64,000 nucleotides of DNA from UBA1205 sp045534635 (lineage in GTDB: Bacteria > Bacteroidota > Bacteroidia > Bacteroidales > WCHB1-69). The notes beneath the pieces were generated by a model. The model had not been told where the DNA came from, ran no database searches, and was given only the letters and a program-made list of their open reading frames with translations. Shown here piece by piece: positions 8,327-17,689 of the stretch (position 1 is the first letter of the stretch; every line of letters starts with the position of its first letter). Position numbers and translations under genes: made by a program. The DNA lies in contig JAZSKB010000004.1 of the NCBI GenBank assembly GCA_045534635.1, positions 22,942 through 86,941 of the forward strand. The letters are read 5' to 3'.

Positions 8327-11300
8327 ATGAAAAAAGAGATTTTATTTAAATGGCTTATAATTAGTATATTGGTTTTGTTTAATGGAAAGATAATTGCTCA
8401 ACAAAGCCGCCATTATCATTCTCCAGAACATGAATTTACTCGTGCAAAAGAGTTATTCGACAAACAACAATATGGTTCTGCCAAAAGTTTGTTTACTCAG
8501 GTCTATCAAAAGATTGAAGACAATTTTGACACTCGAAAACAAACATCTTTGTTTCATATGGCATTATGTGCAACTATTCTTTATCATGATGATGCTGAAC
8601 AATTAGCCTATTATTTTGCTTCAGAATATCCTCAATATATGGATTTAGACAGAATGTGGTTTCATTTGGGAGAATACTTTTTTACTAAAAAACAATACAA
8701 AAAAGCACTTGTCGAATATCAAAAAATCAATCCAAAAATATTGACAGAAGAAGAAAAAGCTTCTTATGAATTTAAAATGGCTTATGGTTATTTTATTCAA
8801 GATATGTATGCAGAAGCAAAACCTTTGTTTTCTTCGGTAATGCAATCGGAAAACGATTACAAAAATAAATCTATTTTCTATTATTCGCATATCCTTTATA
8901 CTGAAAAAAGTTATAACGCTGCTTTACAAGGATTTACAAGATTGATAAATGAAGAAACTTATTCTGAAATTGTGCCTTTTTATGTAGCACATATCTATTT
9001 TGGAACAGAGCGATACAATGAAATTATTGCTCAAAAAGACGAACTTTTATCAAAAAGTAGTAAAAAACGTTTGCCTGAAATCAATGGTATTATTGCACAA
9101 TCGTATTTCCAAATACAAAAATACAGAGAGGCTATTCCTTATTTTGAAGAACATATCAAAACCAACAGCAATACGGCTTGTGAAATTTATTATATGATTG
9201 GCTATTGTTATTACAAAAACAATCAATATTCCAACGCTATTGATAATCTTACACAATCCATTTGTTCTAACGATAGCATTAATCAGTATGCATATTATAC
9301 CCTTGGAGATAGTTATTTGCAAAACAATCAAAAAGAATTTGCCTCACGAGCCTTTTTGTCTGCATACGAAAAAGGAAACAATGCTCGTATAAAAGAAGAT
9401 GCTCTTTTTCAATATGCTAAATTGCAATACGAATTGGCAAGCAATCCTTTTCTTTCAGCTATTTCTGCATTTGAAAAATATTTAAACGAATATGCAAACT
9501 CTGCCCGAAGAAACGAAGTCGAAACATTTCTTTCTTCTATTTATCTTACAACAAAAAATTACAAGGCAGCAATTGTTTCTTTAGAAAAAATCACCAACAA
9601 AAGTACAACTTTATTAAAAGCATATCAACGAGTTACTTATTATCGAGGATTGGAATTTTTCAACGAAAACAATTACGAAGAAGCGGAACAATATTTCAAT
9701 ATTTCTCTTTCTAACAATTATGATGCCGCTATTTATGCTCAAACATTATTTTGGAAATCTGAAATTGATTATCGTAGAGAAAATTATAAACAAGCCGCTA
9801 ATGGTTTCACATTATTTCTCAACAATTCCAAAAGTAAAGAAGTGGTTGAATATCCAATGTGTTTTTACAATTTAGCATACGCTGAATTTAAACAGAAAAA
9901 ATATTCTTCTGCAACAACTCGTTTCAAAGAATTTTTATCTTTTAAAAATCAAATTGCCGATTATAGACTTATTGCAGATGCTTACAATCGTTTGGGAGAT
10001 TGTGCTTTTATGCAATCACAATTAGAATCTGCTCACGTATATTATTCTCAAGCAGTAGAAATGAATGTTTACGATGTTGATTATGCATTATTTCAAAAAG
10101 CACAAACCGAAGGTAGTTTACGTCAATATGATACCAAAAACAATACAATGAAAGAATTGATTGAAAGGTATCCTTCTTCTTATTATATCGCAGATGCTCA
10201 ATACGAAATTGCAAATACATTTTTTTCTGCAGGAAAAATACAAGAAGCATTGAACGCTTATGACAATTTTATTACACAAAACCCGAAAAATCAATTAGTT
10301 AAATCTGCATTGCTAAAAAAAGGTTCTATTTATTATAACAACAATCAAGATGAAAAAGCACTTGAAGTATATAAACAAATAGTAGCAAATTATCCTCACA
10401 CTGACGAAGCAGGAACAGCACTAAAAAGCATAGAAAATATTTATGTTGCCTCTGGAAATGTTGACGATTTTTTCAATTACGTTCGGAATGTTTCTTCGGA
10501 TAAAATTACTGTTTCTTTTCAAGATTCTGTAACTTACAATGCTGCTTCTGAACAATATTTTAGTAAAAATTTTATTGAAGCAGAAAAAGGTTTTGAACAA
10601 TATATCAATCGTTTTCCAGATGGTGTTTTTATTTTAAAAGCCAATTATTACAAAGGAGAATGTGCTCTTCGTAGAAATGATTTTATTTCTGCTCTTCCTG
10701 CTTATGAATATGTTATTCAACATAAAGGAGAAGAACAATTTTTATTTCCTTCATTACAAAACGCTGCTCGTATTCAACTTGCAGATAGCAATTACAAACA
10801 AGCAATTGTTTATTATAAACAATTAAATGAACATGCTCCTCTTACTTCTCAAAAAATAGAAGGTTTACACGGGCAAACACTTTGTTATTATCATTTAAAA
10901 GATTTTAACAACGCTTTAATATTAGCTCAACAATTGTCTGCTGAAGAACATGCTGATTTGTCTCAAAAAGAATTAGGTCATTTGATTGCTGCCCGTAGTG
11001 CTATTGCCATTGATAGTTTTGCTTTAGCAGAAAAAGAATATACTATTTTATCAAAAGGAAATTCTACAGAATCTGCTTCTGAAGCATTATACTATCTTGC
11101 TTATATCAATTATTTGAGCAATGATATGGACAAAACAGAAAAACGAATTTTTGATATGCTTGTCAATATCACTCATGATTATTGGTTGGCAAAATCATAT
11201 ATTTTATTGGGAGATGTTTATTTAGCAAAAGGAAATTCATTCCAAGCGAAACATACTTATATGAGTATTATCGAAAATTATGATGGTGAAGATTTAAAAA

Positions 11301-11401
11301 CCATTGCAACAGAAAAATACAATGCAATAATTGCTCAAGAACAAAAAAATTCACAAACCAATCAAAATGTGGAGGATTCTGAAAATGAAATTATTAAATA
11401 A
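8327..11401 (+). CDS. Large tetratricopeptide repeat protein, exported
   Basis: 1024 aa from the ATG at 8327, chosen for its signal peptide (MKKEILFKWLIISILVLFNG...AQQ) and the promoter just upstream. Almost the whole mature protein is helical TPR repeats with the usual A..F/Y..A pattern (ALVEYQKINP, AIPYFEEHI, ALNAYDNFITQNP, ALEVYKQIVANYP), the later ones resembling the repeats of BamD/YbgF-type outer-membrane assembly proteins. The next gene, a beta-barrel, overlaps its last 17 bases, so the two are probably co-translated. I infer a periplasmic scaffold working with that barrel. The exact role is unknown. Confidence 0.8.
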   Translation: MKKEILFKWLIISILVLFNGKIIAQQSRHYHSPEHEFTRAKELFDKQQYGSAKSLFTQVYQKIEDNFDTRKQTSLFHMALCATILYHDDAEQLAYYFASEYPQYMDLDRMWFHLGEYFFTKKQYKKALVEYQKINPKILTEEEKASYEFKMAYGYFIQDMYAEAKPLFSSVMQSENDYKNKSIFYYSHILYTEKSYNAALQGFTRLINEETYSEIVPFYVAHIYFGTERYNEIIAQKDELLSKSSKKRLPEINGIIAQSYFQIQKYREAIPYFEEHIKTNSNTACEIYYMIGYCYYKNNQYSNAIDNLTQSICSNDSINQYAYYTLGDSYLQNNQKEFASRAFLSAYEKGNNARIKEDALFQYAKLQYELASNPFLSAISAFEKYLNEYANSARRNEVETFLSSIYLTTKNYKAAIVSLEKITNKSTTLLKAYQRVTYYRGLEFFNENNYEEAEQYFNISLSNNYDAAIYAQTLFWKSEIDYRRENYKQAANGFTLFLNNSKSKEVVEYPMCFYNLAYAEFKQKKYSSATTRFKEFLSFKNQIADYRLIADAYNRLGDCAFMQSQLESAHVYYSQAVEMNVYDVDYALFQKAQTEGSLRQYDTKNNTMKELIERYPSSYYIADAQYEIANTFFSAGKIQEALNAYDNFITQNPKNQLVKSALLKKGSIYYNNNQDEKALEVYKQIVANYPHTDEAGTALKSIENIYVASGNVDDFFNYVRNVSSDKITVSFQDSVTYNAASEQYFSKNFIEAEKGFEQYINRFPDGVFILKANYYKGECALRRNDFISALPAYEYVIQHKGEEQFLFPSLQNAARIQLADSNYKQAIVYYKQLNEHAPLTSQKIEGLHGQTLCYYHLKDFNNALILAQQLSAEEHADLSQKELGHLIAARSAIAIDSFALAEKEYTILSKGNSTESASEALYYLAYINYLSNDMDKTEKRIFDMLVNITHDYWLAKSYILLGDVYLAKGNSFQAKHTYMSIIENYDGEDLKTIATEKYNAIIAQEQKNSQTNQNVEDSENEIIK

Positions 11402-13184
11402 AAATATGATTCATTATACAAAGCAGTATCTGCTTATTTTATTAAGTTTTATATTCTTTGTTTCTGTAATGGGACAATCTCAATACGATGTGATAGTTAG
11501 TTCGACATTTAGTCCTACCATTAGCGACGCTCAAAAGAAAATAGAACAAAAAGCAGAAATAAACGACACGTCAAAAAATGTTACTGAAGTAACCTATAAT
11601 ATCTCTGTTCCTGCTTATCGTTATCAATTTGAACCAGACCCTATAAATGCTCCTAAAGTAGGAAGAGATAAAATTCATCGACTTTATCGCAATTATATCA
11701 AGTTTGGTTTTGGAAATTATCTTACTCCTTATTTAGATTTTGAAGCAAATTCTCTTCGTTCAACAAAATACGCATTTGGAGTAAAAATTTTTCATCATTC
11801 TTCTTGGGGAAAAATCAAAACTTATGCTCCCGCAGGATTTAGCGATAGCCGTGTCAATATTTATGGTGAAAGATATTTTAAAAATTATATTCTTTCTGCA
11901 AGTATGTCTTACAACCATTTATTAGCACATTGTTATGGATTTCAGCCTGATAGCGTTTTTTCTTTTGATAAAACCAATGAGGAAAACATTAAAATAAATG
12001 GAAAAGATATTCTTAGACAATATCATCATGCCAATGGAGAATTGTTTTATAGAAGTAGTGCTGATATTAACAAACACAAATTCAATCAATTGTATGCTAT
12101 AAAATACAATTTCTTGGCAGATAACAACAAAAATACTTACGAACACGATATTCAAGCATATACAGACTTAAACAAAGATGTAGAAATAAAGAAATTTACC
12201 TATATCAATTTTGGTGGACGTTTAGGTATGGATTATCGTCACAATCGTTGGCAAAATCAACATTTAGCAGATTATTGGATAATCAATTTGAATCCACATG
12301 CTGCTTTTCAATATAAAGAATATTATCTAAAAGTAGGTTTTGATATGGCTCTTTCTACCGAACCTTCTTGGGGCAATGATACAATAAAAACAACACGTTT
12401 TCACTTTTTTCCAGATATAGAAGCCCGATTGAATATTGTTCCCAACATCTTTGCAATTTATGCTCGTTTCGATGGTGGAATTTATCATGATAATTATTAC
12501 AAAAATATTGAAGAAAATCCTTATTTGTCAAACGAGTTGAGATTAGGATTTATTGACCAAAAATCTCGTTTTTATTTAGGTTTACAAACAAGTATTTCTC
12601 GTAGTTTAACTATTGGAGCAGGTGCTTCTTTTGCTTTTTATGGAGCTCTTCCTTATTTTATCAACGACACCGCACAACTTTTTAATTACAAAGATACTGC
12701 TTTGTTCATTGGAAATACTTATACGATTATTTATGATAAAAGCAAAGTATTAAATGCTCATTTCGATATGAATTACAAATACAAAGATATGCTCAATCTT
12801 GGTTTGAATATTGATTATAATTATTTTATAACAAGTGAAAATTTGTTAAAACCATGGTACAAACCTGCTTTGGAAATAAAATTAGATGCTCAATATGTTT
12901 TATTGAAAAAATTTGTTTTCAAACTTGGATTTGATATTGATGCTTTTATGTATCGTCCTGAATTTATAGAAAACAATGTTGGTTACATTGCTATGACCCC
13001 TATTTTTGATTTCGATTTTGGATTTGAATATCTTTGGTCGAAACGTTTTTCTATTTTTGCTAATTTCAATAATTTTCCTTGCCAACGCAATCTTAACTAT
13101 TTTAATTATCCTAATCATCGTATCAATGTTTTGTTTGGCTTAAAATATACTTTTGGAGGGGAATCTTTAACAAAAAAGAAATAA
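11385..13184 (+). CDS. Outer-membrane beta-barrel protein paired with the TPR protein
   Basis: 599 aa. I chose the ATG at 11385 because GGAGG lies 10 bases upstream and a signal peptide follows (YLLILLSFIFFVSVMGQ). Residues after about 90 alternate aromatic and polar amino acids in many strands (YIKFGFGNYLTPYLDFEAN, LGFIDQKSRFYLGLQTS), and the end INVLFGLKYTFG looks like a closing barrel strand. The N-terminal part (YDVIVSSTFSPTISDA...) resembles the plug-less start of a Bacteroidota barrel family often annotated as TonB-dependent receptor-like. No TonB box or plug domain is seen. It probably forms a complex with the TPR protein. Confidence 0.72.
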   Translation: MKLLNKNMIHYTKQYLLILLSFIFFVSVMGQSQYDVIVSSTFSPTISDAQKKIEQKAEINDTSKNVTEVTYNISVPAYRYQFEPDPINAPKVGRDKIHRLYRNYIKFGFGNYLTPYLDFEANSLRSTKYAFGVKIFHHSSWGKIKTYAPAGFSDSRVNIYGERYFKNYILSASMSYNHLLAHCYGFQPDSVFSFDKTNEENIKINGKDILRQYHHANGELFYRSSADINKHKFNQLYAIKYNFLADNNKNTYEHDIQAYTDLNKDVEIKKFTYINFGGRLGMDYRHNRWQNQHLADYWIINLNPHAAFQYKEYYLKVGFDMALSTEPSWGNDTIKTTRFHFFPDIEARLNIVPNIFAIYARFDGGIYHDNYYKNIEENPYLSNELRLGFIDQKSRFYLGLQTSISRSLTIGAGASFAFYGALPYFINDTAQLFNYKDTALFIGNTYTIIYDKSKVLNAHFDMNYKYKDMLNLGLNIDYNYFITSENLLKPWYKPALEIKLDAQYVLLKKFVFKLGFDIDAFMYRPEFIENNVGYIAMTPIFDFDFGFEYLWSKRFSIFANFNNFPCQRNLNYFNYPNHRINVLFGLKYTFGGESLTKKK

Positions 13185-13233
13185 AAAACAATATTTATAT
13201 TGTTAACACGTTAAAACAATAAAAATATTTCAA

Positions 13234-13974
13234 ATGAGAAAATTTGTTGCTTTATTTATTATATTGATTTATAATGGGTTCGTTTTTGGAAATGATTTTC
13301 AAGAAGGAAATGAAGCCTATAATAACAAAGATTTCAAAACTGCAATTAATTTGTATGAAAATTGTGTTAATCAAGGTGTTGCAAATCCTATTTTGTTTTT
13401 CAATTTAGGTAATGCTTATTTCAAAAATGAAAATCTTGGTAAAGCAATTTTATGGTACGAAAGGGCTTTGCGTTTAGAACCAAATAATGAAGATATTATT
13501 CATAATTTGGCTTTTGCAAATACTCAAATTGTTGATAAAGTGAACAATGATGTTTTTTGGATTGAACAATTTTTTAACAAAATTCTTTTTCTTTTCTCTA
13601 CACGTTCTTGGGCTTTTCTCTCTATTATTTTTGTATTTTTAACTTGTTTTTGTATTGCTATTTTGCTTATTGCTAAACAATCTAAAATGAGAATGTTTTT
13701 CTTTTTTTCAACAATTACTTTTCTTATTTTATTTATTATCAGTATAATAATTGCTTCTATTAGTTATAAGCAAACGACAAATAACGATAAAATTATTGTT
13801 ACAAAATTGTCTGTTGTTGTCAAAAGTACACCCGATTCTTCGGGTACGACTTTATTTACTGTTCACGAAGGTATCAAAGGAATAATTACTGATAAAACCG
13901 ATAAATGGATTGAAGTAAAATTTCCTAACGACGAAAAAGGCTGGATAGAATCTACTTCAGCAGAAATAATTTAA
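13234..13974 (+). CDS. batE: BatE-like aerotolerance protein (TPR, membrane, SH3)
   Basis: 246 aa. Signal peptide (MRKFVALFIILIYNGFVFG), two TPR units at about 22-95 (FQEGNEAYNNKDFKTAINLY, LGNAYFKNENLGKAILWYER), two membrane helices near 122-145 and 152-173, and a C-terminal bacterial SH3 domain (VVVKSTPDSSGTTLFTVHEG, then GWIES). This is the BatE layout of Bacteroides, where it belongs to a batABCDE operon linked to oxygen tolerance. Here it stands alone, 49 bases after the barrel gene; no batA-D is in the window. The family call is strong, while the function in this organism is inferred. Confidence 0.82.
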   Translation: MRKFVALFIILIYNGFVFGNDFQEGNEAYNNKDFKTAINLYENCVNQGVANPILFFNLGNAYFKNENLGKAILWYERALRLEPNNEDIIHNLAFANTQIVDKVNNDVFWIEQFFNKILFLFSTRSWAFLSIIFVFLTCFCIAILLIAKQSKMRMFFFFSTITFLILFIISIIIASISYKQTTNNDKIIVTKLSVVVKSTPDSSGTTLFTVHEGIKGIITDKTDKWIEVKFPNDEKGWIESTSAEII

Positions 13975-13984
13975 TTGTTAATCA

Positions 13985-14124
13985 ATGTTTATATATAGCA
14001 AGAATCGTGCCAAAGTGGTCGATTTTTGATAAAAATAAAAAAAAATTTTTTGTAAAATTTAAAATTTTCCTAAACTTTCACAATATGTTGATTTTCAGCA
14101 AGAAAAGTTTGTATTGCTTTTTTC
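13985..14124 (-). repeat. Repeat B, copy 2
   Basis: Minus strand: AAAAAGCAATACAAACTTTT, CTTGCTGAAAATCAACATAT, then ATCAAAAATCGACCACTTTG. The end towards the repeat A side is degenerate and no repeat A follows; the tail of batE lies there instead. The rest of the 330-base gap to kdsA holds only the kdsA promoter region. Confidence 0.7.
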
Positions 14125-14251
14125 GGTATTACTGGTGATATTTTTATTGAACCTATTCTTTCTAAGTTGAATTTAAAACCTATAATTTTATAGAAAAAAA
14201 TGATACTTTTGCAAAGTTGTTTCTTCAAATCAATATCAAATAATTTTTTCA

Positions 14252-14259
14252 TAAATTTG
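14252..14259 (+). promoter_or_regulatory. Candidate -7 box for kdsA
   Basis: TAAATTTG followed by CAA, 44 bases before the GTG start. A second candidate, TACTTTTG, lies at 14204-14211; either could be used. Confidence 0.4.
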
Positions 14260-14303
14260 CAAGAACAATAAAGTAAGTTTATTTACAAGATTATAAAACA
14301 ATA

Positions 14304-15122
14304 GTGGAAAGCAAAGATTTATTTAAGAGTATTATTGAGCAATGTCAAGAAAATTTTTTTCTCATAGCCGGTCCTTGTGTCGTAGAAGACGAAACAATGC
14401 CAATGAAGATAGCCTCTCAATTGAAAGAGATTACCACAGCATTGAATATTCCATTTATTTTTAAGGCATCGTATCGAAAAGCCAATCGTTCGAGTGTAAA
14501 TTCTTTTACTGGTATCGGAGACGAAAAAGCACTTAAATTAATAGCGGAAGTAAGACAAAAATTGCAGGTTCCCGTTTTGACAGATATTCATAGTGCTCAA
14601 GAAGCAAAAATGGCAGCAGATTATGTTGATGTGTTGCAAATACCTGCTTTTTTGTGCCGACAAACCGATTTGTTGGTATCCGCGGCACAAACAGGAAAAA
14701 TAGTCAATGTGAAAAAAGGACAATTTTTATCTCCTGAAGCAATGAAATTTGTCGTAGAAAAAGTACGTTCTTCTGGAAATGATAAAGTAATGATAGTAGA
14801 AAGAGGAACAATGTTTGGATACCAAGATTTGGTTGTAGATTTTCGAGGAGCAACCATAATGCGAGAAAATAATTGTCCTATAGTGATAGATGTAACGCAT
14901 TCATTGCAACAACCTAATCAAAGTTCTGGCGTTAGCGGAGGAAGAAGAAATTTAATAGCAACTATTGCCAAAGCAGGAATTGCTGTTGGGTTCGATGGCG
15001 TTTTTATGGAAACACATTATGATGTAACTCATGCAAAATCAGACGCTTCTAATATGATTCCTCTTGATGAAGTAAAAGCCTTGTTAGAACAACTTGTTAA
15101 AATACGAAAAGCTATTTCTTAA
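14304..15122 (+). CDS. kdsA: 3-deoxy-8-phosphooctulonate synthase (KDO-8-P synthase)
   Basis: 272 aa. It condenses arabinose-5-phosphate and phosphoenolpyruvate to make KDO-8-P for the LPS inner core, in the cytoplasm. Motifs: LIAGPCVVE near the N-terminus, FKASYRKANRSS, CRQTDLL, ERGTMFGYQDLVVDFR, DVTHS and METHYD, all typical of the family and at full length. Cys25 in GPC matches the metal-ligand Cys of metal-dependent KdsA enzymes, so I infer a metalloenzyme. The start codon is GTG at 14304; no in-frame ATG fits as well. The gene is not in an operon with other KDO genes. LpxD and LpxC-FabZ elsewhere in the window complete the picture of an LPS maker. Confidence 0.93.
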   Translation: MESKDLFKSIIEQCQENFFLIAGPCVVEDETMPMKIASQLKEITTALNIPFIFKASYRKANRSSVNSFTGIGDEKALKLIAEVRQKLQVPVLTDIHSAQEAKMAADYVDVLQIPAFLCRQTDLLVSAAQTGKIVNVKKGQFLSPEAMKFVVEKVRSSGNDKVMIVERGTMFGYQDLVVDFRGATIMRENNCPIVIDVTHSLQQPNQSSGVSGGRRNLIATIAKAGIAVGFDGVFMETHYDVTHAKSDASNMIPLDEVKALLEQLVKIRKAIS

Positions 15123-15293
15123 AAATATTTAGAAAAAATTAGTCGTTGTTACGCTTGTCTCATCTCTTATCGTAATATGTTTCATAATTGTAATGTATAT
15201 ATAACAACGTCTCAAAAAAAAATGTTGTTATAAAAATATTTTTTATTAAGAAAACATTTATCAAGTGTACAAAAAAGTCATTAAAAAAAATGC

Positions 15294-15301
15294 TACATTT
15301 G
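15294..15301 (+). promoter_or_regulatory. -7 box for lipA-lipB
   Basis: TACATTTG followed by CG, 29 bases before the lipA ATG. Confidence 0.5.
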
Positions 15302-15330
15302 CGATTATTGAGAAAATAGAGTAAATAAAA

Positions 15331-16194
15331 ATGGATAGAACAAGAAAACCAGATTGGTTGAAAATAAAATTAGAAGCGGGAGGCAATTACCCAAAGGTAA
15401 AAAAGGTAGTGGAAATGAATAAATTGCACACTATCTGTAGTAGTGGAAAATGCCCAAATATAGGAAAATGTTGGAATATGGGAACGGCAACATTTATGAT
15501 ATTAGGAGATATTTGTACACGTAGTTGTAAATTTTGTGCAACGAAAACAGGCAAACCTCTTCCACCAGAAGCACAAGAACCCGAACGTATAGCAGATAGT
15601 GTTCATTTAATGCAACTCAAACATTGTGTAATTACCTCTGTTGATAGAGATGATTTACCAGATAAAGGTGCTCAATTTTGGGCAGATACAATAATGGCAA
15701 TACGTAAAAAAAATCCTGAAACAATTATAGAAGTTTTAACACCTGATTTTGATGGTGTTGAACAATATTTAAATATTGTTTTTAATGCCAAACCAGATAT
15801 TTTCAGTCATAATATAGAAACAGTAAAACGTTTGTCTTCTCAAGTAAGAAGTAGAGCAAAATACGAGTTGAGTTTAGATGTTTTGCGTCAATCTGCAGCC
15901 AAAGGATTAATTACCAAATCGGGAATTATGGTTGGCTTGGGTGAAATCGAAGAAGAAGTAATATCTACTATGAAAGACATGAAAAATGTTGGTTGTCAAA
16001 TGCTTACAATTGGACAATATTTGCAACCCACACACGATAATCTTCCTGTAAAAGAATATATTACACCAGAACAATTCGATAAATATAAACGTATCGGTTT
16101 GGAGTTAGGTTTTGGAAATGTAGAAAGTGCACCATTGGTACGTTCTTCGTATATGGCAGAACGTAGTTTTGTATCATCAAATATTTGTAAATAA
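15331..16194 (+). CDS. lipA: Lipoyl synthase
   Basis: 287 aa, a radical SAM enzyme that inserts two sulfurs into protein-bound octanoyl groups. Both iron-sulfur cluster sets are present: the auxiliary cluster Cys36, Cys41 and Cys47 (CSSGKCPNIGKC), and the radical SAM CX3CX2C at Cys62, Cys66 and Cys69 (CTRSCKFC). Also present are TSVDRDDLPDKG and SHNIETV, and near the end the conserved RSSYMAE region. Full length. Its stop codon overlaps the lipB start by one base, so the two steps of lipoate synthesis are coupled. Confidence 0.97.
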   Translation: MDRTRKPDWLKIKLEAGGNYPKVKKVVEMNKLHTICSSGKCPNIGKCWNMGTATFMILGDICTRSCKFCATKTGKPLPPEAQEPERIADSVHLMQLKHCVITSVDRDDLPDKGAQFWADTIMAIRKKNPETIIEVLTPDFDGVEQYLNIVFNAKPDIFSHNIETVKRLSSQVRSRAKYELSLDVLRQSAAKGLITKSGIMVGLGEIEEEVISTMKDMKNVGCQMLTIGQYLQPTHDNLPVKEYITPEQFDKYKRIGLELGFGNVESAPLVRSSYMAERSFVSSNICK

Positions 16195-16868
16195 TGAACA
16201 TTCATTTTGAAGATTGGGGAACTATTGATTATGGGCAAGCCTTAAGGCAACAACAAGAAATATTTGATAAAATAGTTGCTCAAAAAAGTGATTTTAGCAA
16301 TTTATCGGCATATATACCATATCAACGATTTGTAGTATGTGAACACCCTCACGTATATACGTTGGGCAAACATGGTCAACAGCAAAATATGCTTATCAGT
16401 GAAGATTTTCTAAAAAAAATAAATGCAACGTATTATCAAATAGATAGAGGTGGAGACATTACCTATCATGGTCCTGGTCAAATAGTTGGATATCCTATAT
16501 TGGATATAGAAGCCTTGCAATTATCGTTGAAAGAGTATATCTACAATATAGAGGAAGCAATTATTTTGACATTGCAAACTTATGGAATAACATCTTCTCG
16601 TTTACAAGGAGCAACAGGAGTTTGGTTAGATGTAGGCGGAAAAGATACTCGAAAAATATGTGCTATAGGGGTTCGTTCAAGTCGTTATATTACCATGCAT
16701 GGTTTTGCTCTAAATGTAAATACCGATTTAAAATATTTTTCGTATATCAATCCATGTGGTTTTATCGATAAAGGAGTAACTTCTATGGAAAAAGAGTTGC
16801 ATCAAAAACAAGAAATTTCGATAATAAAATCCCAAATTTACAAAAATTTTTGCAAATTAGTACTCTAA
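16194..16868 (+). CDS. lipB: Octanoyltransferase
   Basis: 224 aa. It moves octanoyl from ACP to the lipoyl domains of dehydrogenase complexes, giving the substrate for LipA. Motifs: HPHVYTLGKHG, RGGDITYHGPGQ, the catalytic Lys in RKICAIGVR, HGFALNVNTDL and the catalytic Cys in INPCG. The ATG at 16194 shares a base with the lipA stop. Full length for the family, with no oddities. Confidence 0.96.
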   Translation: MNIHFEDWGTIDYGQALRQQQEIFDKIVAQKSDFSNLSAYIPYQRFVVCEHPHVYTLGKHGQQQNMLISEDFLKKINATYYQIDRGGDITYHGPGQIVGYPILDIEALQLSLKEYIYNIEEAIILTLQTYGITSSRLQGATGVWLDVGGKDTRKICAIGVRSSRYITMHGFALNVNTDLKYFSYINPCGFIDKGVTSMEKELHQKQEISIIKSQIYKNFCKLVL

Positions 16869-17009
16869 AAAAGACGCTTTAAGTAAAAAAACAAGCCATT
16901 TTTTCAAAAAAACAGAAAGATAAAAGAACATAATATATTGATAGATAAATATAAATCAAAAAAAAGAAAAAAAAATGGCGTAAATTTTTATTCATATTAA
17001 AAAAAATTG

Positions 17010-17017
17010 TACTTTTG
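17010..17017 (+). promoter_or_regulatory. -7 box for tRNA-Gln
   Basis: TACTTTTG followed by CAG, 16 bases before the mature tRNA. This is the clearest promoter case because there is no start codon to bias the choice. Confidence 0.6.
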
Positions 17018-17033
17018 CAGTGCGTAAGATGAT

Positions 17034-17104
17034 TGACCAATGGTGTAATGGTAGCACTACAGTTTTTGGTACTGTCTGTCTAGGTTCGAATCCTGGTTGG
17101 TCAA
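17034..17104 (+). tRNA. tRNA-Gln (anticodon UUG)
   Basis: 71 bases fold as a cloverleaf. The acceptor stem TGACCAA pairs with TTGGTCA over all seven positions and A is the discriminator. The anticodon stem ACAGT/ACTGT closes the loop TTTTGGT, giving UUG, which reads CAA. The T arm holds GGTTCGAATCC. CCA is not encoded. Confidence 0.95.
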
Positions 17105-17146
17105 CAGTAAATTTCACAGCGTTAATTGTTGTGGGGTTTTGAAAGG

Positions 17147-17180
17147 AAAAAAGGAGGGGGCTTGTGCAACCCTCTTTTTT
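17147..17180 (+). terminator. Terminator after tRNA-Gln
   Basis: Stem AAGGAGGG / CCCTCTT with one G-T pair, an 11-base loop, then a T run. It separates the tRNA from rimP. Confidence 0.6.
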
Positions 17181-17211
17181 GTTAGTAATATAAAATGAAA
17201 GTAAAAATAAA

Positions 17212-17664
17212 ATGGGACGAATTACGGTAGAGTATATCACAAAATTAGTCAATGAACATATTGAGGGAACTGATTTGTTTGTTGGAGAAATAAAAGTGAA
17301 ACCAGGAAATATCATCTATGTCTTTTTAGATGGAGACAATGGTGTAACTATTGAAAAATGTGTAGAGGTAAGTCGTCATATAGAAAAAAGTTTAGATAGA
17401 GCAAATGAAGATTTTGAATTAAATGTTTCTTCGTATGGTATAGGTCAGCCGTTGAAATATTTACGACAATATCGTAATGCAATAGGAAAACAACTTTCGG
17501 TAATACTTAATGATGGAACTAAACATGTGGGGAAATTACTTCAAGTAGAAGAATCATCAATTGTTATACAAAAAGTTGCTACCAAAAAGAAAGATTCTCC
17601 AATAGAATTGACTATTGAGTTGAAAGACATAAAGATAGCAAAATTAGATGTAGTATTTAAATAG
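17212..17664 (+). CDS. rimP: Ribosome maturation factor RimP
   Basis: 150 aa. It assists assembly of the 30S subunit. The N-terminal alpha/beta domain includes GDNGVTIEKCVEVSRHIE and the C-terminal SH3-like domain starts near LGQ-type residues (SSYGIGQPLKYLRQYRN). The standard order rimP-nusA-infB follows, with 25 bases to nusA, so it is the first gene of that operon. Full length. Confidence 0.95.
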   Translation: MGRITVEYITKLVNEHIEGTDLFVGEIKVKPGNIIYVFLDGDNGVTIEKCVEVSRHIEKSLDRANEDFELNVSSYGIGQPLKYLRQYRNAIGKQLSVILNDGTKHVGKLLQVEESSIVIQKVATKKKDSPIELTIELKDIKIAKLDVVFK

Positions 17665-17689
17665 TAAAATAAAAATAACAAATATACAA

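Noticed and set aside
13190..13215. AACAATATTTATATTGTT as a terminator between the barrel gene and batE
   Set aside because: The stem is pure A/T apart from one pair and no T run follows, so it is too weak to call.
14070..14252. 60-codon minus-strand frame before kdsA
   Set aside because: Half of it is repeat B and the other half covers the kdsA promoter region; no similarity to a known protein.
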